Shown: positions 47,474-59,957 of the stretch, piece by piece
Layout: the number at the start of each line of letters is the position of its first letter
How positions within the stretch are numbered: the stretch's first letter is position 1
The notes under the pieces: model-generated
Told to the model about the DNA's origin: nothing
Database searches by the model: none
The model's input: only the letters and a program-made list of their open reading frames with translations
Made by a program: the position numbers and the translations under genes
DNA from: Emergomyces orientalis
Lineage: Eukaryota; Ascomycota; Eurotiomycetes; Onygenales; Ajellomycetaceae
Direction: 5' to 3'
Length of the DNA stretch: 64,000 bases
Assembly (NCBI GenBank): GCA_002110485.1
Contig: MOWL01000067.1
Span: 1,736,001-1,800,000 of the forward strand

Positions 47474-48849
47474 CTATTCGCGTGGAGCATCAGTCATCTC
47501 GGTGCTGTCAGCATAGCTGCGGTCAAACGCCCTAGAACTCGGGCTGAACAGTACTTCGTTAATAGCCACCTGGACTTTGTCCACTGCATTGGTGCTGCGC
47601 GGATACAGCGGATTGCGTATCCCATACGGATCTGTGTCGGTGATGGTGATGTTTGGAATCCGATATTTTGCCCAGGGGGTGGTAGAACTATTTTGCCCCA
47701 TGCCAGGGGAGCGGACGTAGCCGGGTGGATGAGATGATAGGGGTAAGGCAGCAGAAGGATCGTGCGGATGGGTCATTTGGGAGACTGAAGACGCCCATGA
47801 GCTCCAGTATGGGTCGTAGGAAAGGTCATGCTGCTGTGAGAGCCCGCTCGTAAACTGTCTGTTGTTGTTGTTGGTGAAGGGCGAGATGTGTTCAGGAACC
47901 ATCTCCTGGAGGGAAGTGGTAGGGCCAGCAGGGACAAGTGTCATGTTTGTGGTGCCGTACTGGTTGGTATATGGAATTTCTCTCTTATTCCAGGTGGAAG
48001 GGATGTCATCTAATACCATAATCTCGTCGTTTTGGGCTGTATGGTTTAACCCATAGGTTTCGGCATGGTAGGTGGGGAACTGATGCTTTGCCGCCGTGTG
48101 AGATATAAGCCCTATATTTCCATCATCAATAGCCGGATCGCCTTTGATTACCGTGGGGCGTGAGGACTTCATCTGCTTCTGCCTCTTGTTGGTTTCGCTG
48201 CATTGAGCGGCTTTGCGTTTAGTGGCCAACGGAATATCGTCTCCATCTGTATCCCCATAGTTCACTTCAAATGCACTGCTGGCGCAATCAGCCCCTGTCC
48301 CATGTTGATTGTGAATCATCATATGGAATTCAGCCCCCATATCTCTGTCAGTCATTGTTGGATTTTCTATCGAATAGCTCGAATGTTGCATTTGTTCTTC
48401 CTCCTTAACAATGACCCCTTTTGGTTTCGCCTGACGAGATTTGCACTGCTGATTCGATTTTCCTTCGATGCTAATAGATTGACTGATCTTTTCAAGGGAC
48501 GCGATGGAATGACTTGTACCAGTTTCGATTGCCTTCTTGAGACGAGAAAAACGCATGCGAGCAGCAGGAGGGTTCAAGCTGGTCGCCTTTCCCACTGCGT
48601 GGAAATCGATCTGTCATACACATTTCGTCTATTAATGACCAGCCCATACAAGAAACAATGTTTTGAGCAAAGGATATTTGGGTAAAGCGGAAATCGAAGA
48701 TTCGAAACCCTACCACTGCTCGGGAATGCCACAGGAGATACCTAGGCTGCTGAGTAAAGAAAACGCAGACTCACGGTCTTGTAGTCTGATTTCTGAAGAC
48801 AGATATATAAGAACCAGAGGTTCACATCGGCCTGGGTTTTGGAAGGCAT
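47474..48849 (-). CDS. Nuclear-type protein with small N-terminal helical (Myb/HTH-like) module
   Basis: Predicted 403 residues in two exons, 48775-48849 and 47474-48610, with a 164-nt intron (GTGAGT donor, ATGACAG acceptor, phase 0). The join yields MPSKTQADVNLWFLYICLQK then SDYKT-IDFHAVGKATSLNPP and AARMRFSRLKKAIE. Many filamentous ascomycete nuclear proteins start with such a roughly 55-residue module, ending AARMR-SRLK. I take it as a Myb/HTH-like DNA-binding module. The rest is disordered, with a basic cluster KRKAAQCSETNKRQKQMK (nuclear-type) and Asn/Gln/Pro-rich stretches. Regulator function is inference. The gene has a C/U-rich leader upstream. Confidence 0.72.
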
Positions 48850-49509
48850 ACCTGAACAGGCTCTTTTGTGAGTATAGGATTGCGGATATAATTTCGAAAG
48901 GATATCTTACAAAGCCCCTTGTTTTTTATTTTATTTTTTGGCGGATGGCCAACTCAAATGGCATTTCCCCAGCAGGTTAGATATGGATCTGGGCGATGGA
49001 ACCGCACAGAGGGATAAAGATGTAAGAAAGGGGGCATGAGTTGGAAAGGGGAGTTTTGGGGTTGGGGGAGGGGAGGGGAGGGACGTAAGGATGGAAAAGA
49101 ATAACAACCACCCAAGTATGAAGTGAGATAACATAACGGGAACATTGACAAAAAGACTAGTGTGAAGCAATAATTGGGCTGCTAGCATCTGAAGAACAAG
49201 ATGATGAATATGATAAACAATGCAGATTATTTAACAAATGCTCTTTAAGCATAAGCTGCAGTTAGCCTGAATATCTGTACAAATCCATGCTTGGATATTC
49301 AGATGCTGTCGCCATGGACGGACGGTAAAGAAAACTCCTTGTCTAGTATTACAAGGTAAAAAATGAGAATATATAGAGATTAAAGAAAGAGAAATAGACA
49401 TTGGCCAGTACATGTAGGCAATTGTGAGTGTATTTAATGAAAGCGCATGTAGAAGAAACTTATCCATTCCATTGTACCAACTGATCGTCAAGTCATTACA
49501 AATTCCATT
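48850..49509. other. Leader and promoter of the Myb/HTH-like gene
   Basis: 660 bp between the starts/ends of two minus-strand genes. The stretch near 49000-49100 is C/T-rich on the coding strand, as expected of a long leader. No gene seen. Confidence 0.5.
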
Positions 49510-50628
49510 TTATCTTTTCATTTCAACATCTTCTGTATCTGGGGCAGACGATGTAAATTTTTTGCCTGCATGCATAGCAAACCGTTCCGCTGACTCTCTA
49601 ACAGCTTCCATAAGGACCGCCTGTGCCCCACGCGCAGCATCAACAGCTCCATCTATCAGAGCTTCGTGACTGTTGGCTGCGTTGCCTGATCCAGCTGATA
49701 TATTCGAGGTGTCACCTTTGAGCCACAGCTCGGTGATTTCGTCGCGTGATGGCATGTATCCCACAACACAGGCCGATGCAATTCCTTGGTGTTCGGACGG
49801 GTCGGGATCCAATACTAATAACTGGCCACGTTCCTTCTCGGATTGTGCCTTTGTTTTCCCTGAAGCTCCAACGTTCGGGTTCTCCACAAAAGCGGCAACT
49901 CCCCCGGTAACAAGATCCATGCAATCAATCCGAGCGTCAGCAATTGCTGCTGACGCGACAGTGATACAGCCAGCAAGAACATTCATCAAGCCCCAGCCAT
50001 CTATCCCTCCCAATGGGCCGGAGGACAGAACATCACCCCACCAACGATCGTCTTCCCCCTCTAGTACAGTCACTGTAATATCGAGTCCGCTCTTAGGCCA
50101 TCTTTCCCCTATTATAACTCCTCTCAGAGCAGTTTCGAGGTGCACGCCAAGATCCCTCTCATTGACATCCCGAATATACCCCCTTCGTCGGCGGGATGCG
50201 AACGGGGAGAATTTCACGTGTGTAGAGAGTAGGAGGTTGGGAGAGAACGGCGCTGAGCGGGGAAGAGGTTTTGGGCCATGAACGGAGCAGGTGAGTTTTA
50301 GAGACGAGGATGGAGGAATGAGGGTTTTCGATTTTGACCGGGGAAGGATCGCGGAAGGTTGGAATTCAAGATATGCAGATCCAGAAGCGGATGGGATAAG
50401 GCCCGTCTTCAAAACTATAGTCGCAAAATTAGCATCATATCATAATTCCTACTTTTCATAAGGTTTGTAATAAAACCTACATATTTTTCTCAGCTCATCG
50501 GGCTTTCTGGTGCGTACAGGGCGCTTGAGGGCAACTGAGCGCTGGCCGTCGGAAGAAAGTAGAGATGAGGCAAATACTGGTGGCCGTGTGCCTCCAGGAG
50601 GTCCGTTTATTCGTCTCTTATCAGCCAT
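49510..50628 (-). CDS. mtr3: Exosome subunit Mtr3 (RNase PH fold)
   Basis: Predicted 350 residues in two exons, 50481-50628 and 49510-50414; the 66-nt intron has GTAGGT, a GCTAAT branch site and TATAG. The join restores RKPDELRKIFLKTGLIPSAS, typical of Mtr3. The RNase PH-like fold follows: GSAYLEF, SLKLTCSVHGPKPLPRS, HLETALRGVII, ITVTVLEGEDDRWWGDVLSS, LMNVLAGCITVASAAIADA. Mtr3 is a catalytically inactive ring subunit of the RNA exosome. Ends EDVEMKR. Confidence 0.92.
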
Positions 50629-53107
50629 TATACTTCCCCAACTAATAACGCAGTGTCAGAAGCATGAAAGATCGTCTAGTAGAAGCAATGGCAGCGATGG
50701 TATTGTGAGTTTCCTCTTTATCATTGGCGTCAACTTCAAAATATCAACTCGAGTGTTTGCAGTGTTTGACACTGCAGCGGAGCAATGTTTAACCGAGGCC
50801 GCTTGACCCTTCCGCACTTTGGGAAATCTCCAAACTGCGATTTTTTCTTCGTCTCTTTCTTCTTCCTTTCTTCTCTTTCTCTTGTATATGTCTTTCACGA
50901 AACAATTACAACCAACATCTCTGTAAAACTGTTCCATGCTAGATGAAGCCGGGATAGCTAAGCAGTGAGACATGTAACAGGGATTTGACGGCATTTTTAT
51001 TGTCCATGGTAAGTCTTTTCCCTATTTTCACTTGTCCCAACCCGCTACCTACATGAGGAAAACCTACCAAAACTTTGTTCGGAGATTCTTCCGTGAGCCA
51101 CTTGAACAACATGCACTACCATCTGACAATTCTTTATATCTATCTTACTGTTCTTTTTGAGTTTCTTTGTTTGGAACGAGCTAATCGTACGGCAATAACA
51201 GAAATTACTCGTGTTCGAGTATACCTACATACACTATCACCACCCGACCCTCGAGAGCAAGGGCTGAAAAGGTACAATTTTTTCTCCCACCCTCTTCCAC
51301 TGCCTACCTCCTTTTTATGATGAGAAACCTTTATTCAGTTCTGCTTCTGCAAAATCATTGAAGAAACACCATTTACCAAAAATAACGATCCTGATACCAC
51401 ATACCACTCCATGTACTTGTCCTGTGTCATGAAAATTTCACGAATTCAGCTAACAAGCCTTGGAATAATTCAAATAGTGGTCTTCGTTCTCATTCCACAG
51501 CAAATGAAAAAGAACTAACATAGCAATGCTACACCGTGTATTGTAACTATCAATATCAGTCAGTATATTGTATATTTCTCTTAAAACCCTATCATAGCCA
51601 ACACCCCCAACCACATCAATCTTCATGATGACAACAAGTCAATCCATTCCACGAGTCTCCTCATGGAGCACCCTTCTTTCATGAAAGAAAAAGGAAAGGA
51701 GGAAAATGAGCCACTCTTCGCTATATCTCCCCACTCTCCCTAATACCGGACCTTTTCTTTTTGTAGTTTTCGTTGACACCTCTCGTCTACAACTGGAGGT
51801 GTTCAACGTAAAATGGGAAAAGAAGGGGATGATAGGTTGTGGAGCTCTGCTGGTGTTTTATCGAAGCGGTTTGGTGGGGTGTAAATAGCTCCCCCAATGC
51901 TTGTTTTTCTCACTTTTCTCTTTTCTTTTATTGATTTACTCGCCCGATTATCTCTTGGGGAGAACGGCTCGTCCTGGGTCGTTCTTTTCCGAGGATTATG
52001 TCGGGTGAGGGAAGGGATGAGTTCATGGCTTTACTGAATATATAAATCCCTACCCCTCTCACCACCTATACCGGCATCTACCCTGTTCTCTTTTGAATAT
52101 TCATAATTGTTACGTGGTGTGTTCGGGAGAATGACTGAACTTATTGGCATTTTGTCGATAATTAGTAGCTGACTTCGAAGTTTAGGTTATGTATAGGTCA
52201 TTGTGGTACTATCTACTGATAATGCGTCAATTTTGTATCGTAAAAAACAACGGGCAACCTATTTTTGCTTTTGAGCCTGCATTTTTTTAATTAAGCTTCA
52301 CTAACTACAGAGAATTAGCGCCTTAAATACAAACTGAATTATCTTCTTATCACGATGTCCTTATATATTCACGTGACTGTTCATCGGATCTATATGTATA
52401 TTATATCCCTAAATGGTGTTTTCCCATATGTTTTCTATGCTACGCCTATATATATGTATGTGAGATACCCAGTATATCAAAGCTAGAAACCAAAGACCCA
52501 ACACTCCGCCAGAATAAACTCTATCTCCTTCTCTAACGGAAGAAACAGTGTAGTAGTGCGTGTTCGCTGGGGGGAAAAACAAGAAAAGAATAAAGAAAAT
52601 AACAGCAGCACCACTGATCGATTGAGGATAAATGCATGAAAAGGAGATGGAAAACATGACTTTCGCATCTAGAAAGGGCTCATGCACCCATGAAGTGCCC
52701 ACAAAGAGCTGAAGAAGCAGGGGAGGGGGGAAGAAAGAGATATATTATGTTACGAAAAGGTGGAGCCGGAAAACGTGATATATGTATATATATATATGCA
52801 ATAAAAAGTCGTTTCCACCCAGATAAGTCTATATAAGTTTGTTTATGTATGCAAAAGAGTCACCCTCTTTTCTGTTCTCTCCTTTCCTTCCATCATGGGT
52901 CGAGATTTCTCGTTGTTCTGCGTTGGACGGTAACTACCTATCTCAAGCGGCAGAGCGGACTCTTTATGATTATATCGATGATAGCATCATAGCGTGAGGC
53001 CCAGCGATTTCGTTTATACGGAGAGTAAAAAGCACGGTAAAGAAAAGAAAAATTTTATATTCATCGTCGTCGTTAGGTGTTTGTCGTTCGTGTAGGGCAG
53101 CGGTGGC
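50629..53107. other. Intergenic, 2.5 kb, no gene seen
   Basis: AT-rich with several C/T-rich runs. Short frames (for example 51075-51320 and 51706-51888) lack motifs. It includes the promoter of mtr3 and the 3' UTR of cho2. Confidence 0.55.
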
Positions 53108-56100
53108 TCAATCTTCGTGTTCCGCAGTTGGGGTGGTGGCTCCGTTTGAGCGTGACATACTGTATGGTGCCTACATTGGTGGATATATGTGTCAGTTTTC
53201 GTAGGTCCACTAGTGCACAAAAGGTCGAACAAGGAGGAAGTGTAGCAGCCACCGAATGGGTCCAACATACCAGTACTTTCTTGGCATTGCATACCCGCCA
53301 TGCCAAGTTTCGGACATTTCCATCGGCGCGGACAACCTCAGGAGCAAATTCGATACCGAACCTGAAATCATACGTCAGTAATCAAGTTTCATCGACAGAT
53401 GTCAGGTGTATCTAGTTTCAAGTCGCCAAGGGAGGAGAGGAATGTTAAAAGTAATAGATCACTCACATATGATGAACGGCAAAGACAACCCTCTTCGAGT
53501 ACTTCCCATCCCGGTCAACTAGGCTGCCATAATGTTCTTCGACGGTCCGTGGTGCGATTTCTGGGTCCCTATCAAAGCAGTTTTGGACAACGGGTAGCAA
53601 AGCTGCTTCAACAGCAGCCCTGACGAGCCCGTAGTTATCGCCTTCGATGTCATCCTCGTCGAATCTTCCAATGCGAATTTCAAAGGGGCGTGATACAGCC
53701 ATGACATTATGCTTGCCGTTATGGTGGTATCTAAATTCGAAGACACCTTGAGTCCACCAGAGTTTATCGCCTGAGAAAATCATTTCTCCAGATGCAACGT
53801 TTCTTGGCTCACCATCCTCGCGAGATCGTTTCAATACAATGTCGCTCGAGATTAGCCCTTGCTCGCATGTCTCAGAGTCAAATGAAGCTTGGTTTGTAGC
53901 GATCCATCGACCCTGGGAAGATACCCGTGTGACCTCCCGCGAGGTATTGTCAGTAACCATGTAAAGACCAATCCAGTCCTTCTTGCTGTGGTTCAGTGGC
54001 GCGGTCCATTTGACTTTGATCGGAGCACCATATTCGAACATGAGGTTTTCCTGTTCGCCTCTCCTATATGGCATAGATCGTGCTTTTTCACCCTCCTTAT
54101 CACTAGCTCTTTCGAATTGTGCTAGTTGAGAAGGTTGAGTACCTTCTAAGCTAATAGAGTAGTCTTTTAGATCGTAACCAGCTAAGTCCGGCTCAAGTCG
54201 AGAAATGGTGACTCGTGCCGGGTACTTCTGGAACAAGGCAGAGGTATCTTTCACGAAAGTTTGAACCCCTGTAGCGAGTTTAGGTCGGGCGGCTTCTATA
54301 AATTCCTCAATGAATTCAAACGAGTCATCGAGTATTTTGTCGACGCTGCCATGGAATTGTTTGAGAGATGGTGGCAATGAACGCTTCAGACTCCTAACAA
54401 GGCCCGCATCTCGCCTTAGGCTCTGACCATAAAGCTTTTGCATATGGGGGCGCTCAACCAGTTGGATGAATGCAAGAGTAAGTGTATGGCTGAGCAGTGC
54501 AAGGAAGACCAGGGACTTGGTACTGGTGATCAGAACGGCTCCCCAGACACCTGCTAAACCGAGCACGCGCTCTGGGTTATTCAAAAACCGGTAAATCCCA
54601 CTATAGGTAAGTTTCGGGGACTCGTCAAAAAAGAAATCTCCAAAAAACCATCCAAACTCGCCAAGGGATTCGTAAATACTAGTGGAGGTCCAAATTTGGA
54701 GGGCAATCAAGCTTGCACCTAGGATATGTCTCAAAAGGACGAGACCGTAGCCCCAGTCTTGTGGGAACGAATACATCTTCCAAGCAGCAGCGATGAAGCT
54801 CGCATAGGTCATGGTCATGCTCAGATGATATGTGCCTTTCCATTGTCGCCAAGCCTCATGATTGCTTTCTCCGTATTTCACAAAGTGCCTGGTCCACATT
54901 TTGCGGTTCGATTGGCGATTGAGTATGTAACCAATACCCACAGAATACCAAATCCTCCACAGGGCAGCATTCAGGACGAAGCAAAATTGATACACAGGAG
55001 TTGATGGTGTAAGAGTAGCCAGAGCAAAGAATAGCACTTGGACTAGAAGAACGGACAGGTCCGTGCTCCGGTACAAGTCGATGTTTTGGAGGCCTAAAAG
55101 GTTATGCATGGACGAGGGTTGCAAGGTGGACATTACTGGTGCCGAGTTAACGATGTCACTGACTATTGAGCCTTCGTGCGAGATTTCGTCCTCTTGTAGC
55201 TTCGTATCTACGTCGGCAGCGACTCTCTTCCGGGGTGGGGGAGCATTGTAAGTTTTCTCGATATGGGGATTTTCAACTAGAACGAGAAACGCAAACTGGG
55301 CAGCGTGTGCCAGGATAGAAATAAAAAGGACCTTGTAACTGGCTGCCATCAAGGAGATGCCGTAATATCCAGCATAGCCAACGGAATACATAGGATGAGG
55401 GGCCATCTCAAAAACGCCGTCGAAAGTGAGGTCCTGGTCGATGAGATAGAAGAAATCTCCCCAGTACCATGCAAAGTCTTTGACAACCCGATGCGCGTCC
55501 AACTTGACCCAGAGATTGAAAAGCACCAAGCTCATCCCGGTAATCCATCTCACAGCGAGCATGATTGAACCTTCTCCAGCAGGGCGACCACCACAGGCGA
55601 TTGCGAACAGGCAGTATGAAGTAAAATCACACATCAGAATCAGATCGACAACACGTCTAAATACAAGCCACGTGTTGTATTCCGTGGGGGCTTTCTCGAA
55701 AGAATACTGTTCCGATATTTTTGTTTCCAATTCCCACTTGAGTACGTTGTATAAGGTCGGATGGGGGTTCTGGCCAGTCGATGGGTCCACGAAGATGTTT
55801 GACTTTTTGGCCCAACAGACCAATGTCCGGCCGTTTGATTGCATGTGTAGAAGCCACCCTATCCCGATGTTGTAAGAAGCACGCCAGAACAGGAATATGA
55901 CTGCAAAAGCTGTGACCCGGAACGAGGATGGAAGAAACCAGAGCAGGAGGATATGGCAGCCTAGAATAGCGAGAACGAAGATATCGGACAGGTTCTTCGG
56001 TTCTGATGGTGAAAGTAGCTGCGATACCATATCACGGGTGGGCGGAACGGTGAAGACTGTGGTTTGATGTCATTCGGCATTAGCAAACCCATAATTCATT

Positions 56101-56488
56101 TTTGAGCTGACATGAAGCCAGGATTGCTATTCGTCCCGTAAAGATCAGTGGAGGGCGCCGCCAGCCCTATCGTAAGCAGAGACAGTTCTATTTCCATGAT
56201 ATTTATGGTATTGCACACAGTGGGAGAGATTTAAATCTTCTTCCACTAGGCGGTAACTATCCCCCAGTAAGAAGCAGAGCGGCGGGGATGCTCACCTGTG
56301 CCGTCCGGAGTTCTACCAAAGGTCTTCTTCTCTGAATCCACCGCATCCCCTTCTTCTACCTGTAGCTTATTTCCGAGAGACTGGGGAGCCACCTCCCCGC
56401 CTCTGGTAGGTTTCGATGTCTGTATATTCCGTTCACGAAGCCCGTTCAGGCGGGGTTCAAGCCCCGTCGGTGCCGCCGGTTCACTCAT
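53108..56488 (-). CDS. cho2: Phosphatidylethanolamine N-methyltransferase Cho2
   Basis: Predicted 978 residues in four exons: 56296-56488, 53467-56056, 53271-53361 and 53108-53170, with introns of 239, 105 and 100 nt, all GT-AG and in phase. Exon 1 gives a disordered start ending FGRTPDGT, joined to VFTVPPTRDMVSQLLSPSEP. Many membrane segments follow, with the two methyltransferase repeats (DFFYLIDQDLTFDGVFEMAP and FFFDESPKLTYSGIYRFL, each followed by the SAM-binding-type block). The last exons add EFAPEVVRADGNVRNLAWR and KKVLAPYSMS, the family end. Cho2 makes the first methylation of PE toward phosphatidylcholine in the endoplasmic reticulum, using S-adenosylmethionine. Confidence 0.95.
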
Positions 56489-57985
56489 GCCTGAAGCTGT
56501 AGACCGTCGTTGGGGTCGAGAATAGCGGTGCAGCAGCGTTAAGAACTCGAGAGGCGAGGGGAGAGAGGAGAAGTCAAGTTGAATTGACTGCGAAGCGTTG
56601 AGGCAGAAGGCGTTAGTTTCGAGGGCCGAGAGCGTTGTCGTGGGCCAACAAAAGTGGTACCTGTACTTCAATCCCAACTCTTTTTTTGGAAGGTTCTGGT
56701 GCTCGGGCGGTCGGGTGGTGAGGGTAACTGGAACTTTGCTCAGGCCCCGCTGCTACGGGGTCAACAGGTTAACCACGAGCAACAGAACAGCAACTAACCC
56801 TTGTCCTGCAAGGATAACAAAGTATGAATAAATTACTATTGAATGATTGAATTTTGTTATTGCTGGGTTCGTTGGAGTGCCTGGTGTCAAGAAGGTCCCT
56901 TATTTGACAGCCGGCCGTGTGAACATATCAAGTTTTCTAGTGTGGGGAGAGCACAAGGAGGACGCACTGCAAGCTATTTATTGGAGCGAATCACATTCGA
57001 GGCGGCCCACACCAGAGAAATGATGTCAGTGTCTTCTTCGCTTAACTTGAATTTCTCAACCTGCCCCTCTCTCTCTTTCAACATACCCTACGAGCTCCCG
57101 ATATTAATGATGCTGGCATCAAAGTCAAAATCTCACCCATTGACCAAGTTTTTCACAGGGTCTCAAGGATAAGAATTATGTTCATGCAGATGTTTGATGA
57201 TGGTGGGTTTTCCTTTTGCTGACCGAGCGCCAGGGGCGGCCAGCTCATCGCAAATGGCGAGCCAATAATTGTCCAATGGAACATCCCCTTGAGTGGCGGG
57301 GACTCCTGACGTGGGATGTTTCGTTTTGCATTAGCGGCATTTAGTTATATCACGCCACGGGCGGGACGAATAATGGACCAAGAGAGCCTCGACGTCTTCT
57401 TGTCGACCCAGCATATGAAAACCTCCATCAACCCCAGCAATCGAGCGCGTCATATAGCCAGGATTGTTTCAGACTTGAGGAAAAAGTATGAAGATCGAAT
57501 TCTCGAGGGCTAAATAAAGAAGAAAAGTCCTCGGAACGTTATATCCGTAGCTTCATTGTTCAGCCATTACAGATATTGAGTTCGGACCGTTGTGATTTGC
57601 TGCTCCAGTTCAATGATTCGAAACTACTTTGAAAAGCGCCTCACTTATGAAAGTAAGATAACTTGAAGGTGTGGAGAATGGGCCTCTGGAGTCGTCAGTC
57701 CTTGCTTTTTTTCTTCCATTTCTCAAGCTAATTGATCAATTGAGAAGTAACTGAGGTCAAATAACAAACTTCATTAACTGGATACTAAGGCTTGCTCTGG
57801 AAATCTACATGTAGTTGATCGAACCGCATCAATTCCAGGCCATAAGCATTTCTGTGGCATTTGAAACCACTGCGCGGTCCCTAGATTCTCCCAGTATGAG
57901 CAAACAGAGAAAAATGTTCGCATATTAAGCACTCCGACAAGTATTCAGCCTTAACCTCTGAATTTGTCCCAACCGTTACCAAAGA
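56489..57985. other. Promoter of cho2 and intergenic sequence
   Basis: About 1.5 kb. Apart from the small frame near 57370 described separately, nothing is supported. Confidence 0.55.
57316..57513 (+). CDS. Small ORF of 65 codons, doubtful
   Basis: The frame starts at 57316, with a second ATG at 57373. Residues from there (MDQESLDVFLSTQH, then NPSNRARHIARIVSDLRKKY) look like a natural helical protein rather than random translation. It has no recognised family and ends at TAA 57511. It may be a small gene or a fragment of a lost larger gene. Confidence 0.28.
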   Translation: MFRFALAAFSYITPRAGRIMDQESLDVFLSTQHMKTSINPSNRARHIARIVSDLRKKYEDRILEG

Positions 57986-58481
57986 TCGTTTCCTCTTTAG
58001 ATCTGAAGATGATTCCGGAAGTGACTGGAGACGGTGTGGAAGGAGGTGAGAACGTTCAAAGTCACCCAGCATAACCCGCTGCTCGTCATTCCGCAGAATG
58101 TTAGGTTCGCGCACGTTATTATGCTCCACGCCCTCCTGGCAAACCTCCCCAACTGAACGATGGACTTCTTCTTGCAGGTCTAAAGCACCAGATGGCCCCG
58201 TCTCCTCTCCACCCACGACATCAACACCATGTGCTCGATCTCCACACCGAGGCTCATCCAGTATGACTTGACAAGACCAATGTTCCCCAGGTACACCAGC
58301 ATCGCCTGCCATTGAAGTTTTCCCAGCTGTCGATACATACGGTCCTCATGTTGTAATATGGTACACACACCGATACCCTCCCTTTACCTACAAAAGTATA
58401 TCCATGGGAGGCCAAAGTGATCTTAAAAAGGATGTCTTGCTCAAACTGCTCCTCCTCCGTGAGACAAAGTTCATCGCCTAG
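57986..58481 (-). pseudogene. Kinase-like (fungal APH/protein-kinase-fold) pseudogene
   Basis: Two overlapping minus frames make one recognisable sequence. The first, from 58481, reads LGDELCLTEEEQF, KITLASHGYTFVGKGRV, VYLGNIGLVKSYW and VEIEHMVLMSW, then stops near 58180. The second continues with VGEVCQEGVEHNNVREPNIL and RVMLGDFERS, ending at a KRKR patch. These match the lobe order of the kinase-like family common in eurotiomycete genomes. A frameshift lies near 58190. The catalytic-loop Asp is Asn (HNNVREPN), while the metal-binding DFE-type Asp remains. Upstream (58482-58760) fragments of open frame may belong to it. Confidence 0.65.
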
Positions 58482-59957
58482 TATAATCCATCACGGAATT
58501 GGCACCTACTGTGGTATTGAAAACAACACTGAATATGCTTGGAGGGGAGTGCGAACTGGGCGCATTTTACATCGTCATTCCCCGTGGGGAGCCAGGGGAA
58601 GACATAATAGTGGCAGAGAAGAGTCGTGGAGATCGTCACCGTTGGCCCGAGTTTCAACGGTAAATCCATGAACAGGGTTCCCATATCGGCCCGCATATGT
58701 TTTCGAATGCGCTGTGAGGAGTGTCCTGCGGTTTTTCCATGTTGGGATAATACACAACGTACTTCTGGATTGCTTCAGTTACTACTAAGATACCAACATC
58801 ACTAGTAGACAATAACGATTGATGATATGTCGTAGAGCTTGTCCGAGCTGGGAGGAATTAAAGCGTCGACATCTTGGTATCCAAGGTTCGCTGGATGGAT
58901 TATGTCTCTCTGATATGAGACGCCTAGAGAAAACCACTGAGCTCCGCCAATAGAGCAGATCTCTTTGATAGTAAGGGCTGGGGAAGAAAGTCGGTCAAGT
59001 AGGCGAGCTTTTGTTTGGACGGCCCTGTTATCTGTTAGGACGAAAACGAAATGTAACTTGGAAGTTTGTCTCTCTCATTTCTATGATTTACAGAGTAGAT
59101 GTGCGAGGAAAGTGTCAATTTGTCAATTTTCGATGGTTGGAGATCAGAAGGACACCAACTGGAACGACCCTCTTTCATTCGGCCATTTCCCGTCAATCTG
59201 TTACCTGATGCCGTGCCGAAAACTTGCCCGCTTCGTTGAACAATGAAATGTCGTTGCAGCTGTGCTGGGACAAATCGAGCTCCATACAGGGCTTCCTTCC
59301 GCCTCTGCTTGTGAGCGATGGCTTTACCACCCACCATTCAGGCCACAACTACATATCTCAATGGTGCTTGTATATCAGAGGCTGCTTGATTTACTGGTAG
59401 GATTTGCGTTGTATATATCCCAGTGTCCTAGTGTAAGCTTGTGTAGAGTGAATGGAAGCATACAACTTAGTCCCCCGTTTGGGACGACCCGACCCGAGAG
59501 CACTGCATTCATGACCCGCCCTGTTTTTGTCTGAAGCCGGTACAGAAGGACCAAAAAGGCAAAAAGCAAATCAACGCTTCCAACGACACCTTAGGCTCAT
59601 TCCTAGGTATATTCGAAGGTCTATATCGGGTCTTAAATGCAAATGGATTCTGATCAGGATGCGTGTATTTATTTTCCGTCTCCTTCTTTTGATACCATAC
59701 CGTAATATCAGCTTTTACAATACGCCGACCTCGGAGCGTTGTCCGGTGCACGGTCCACAGGGATTAGTAATGCCCCTCCATTTCTTATCCGCCACCAAAA
59801 AAGACCCTATCAACATCAATTTATCAGCACATCTGGGCAGACTGCAAATATAATCCAGCTGTGCTGATTCTATACATAAATAATTATATCCACATACCCT
59901 CTCTAGATAGTACCACCACACAAAGAAAAGTCACAGACGCACTTTAAATCGGTAAAC
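58482..59957. other. Intergenic, no intact gene
   Basis: Left part may hold more of the kinase-like relic. The right part is the promoter of nbp35. Frames of up to 108 codons show no motif. Confidence 0.5.

Noticed and set aside
48661..48774. B-box-like GGTTTCGAATC suggesting a tRNA
   Set aside because: No cloverleaf can be folded around it; it lies in the intron of the Myb/HTH-like gene.
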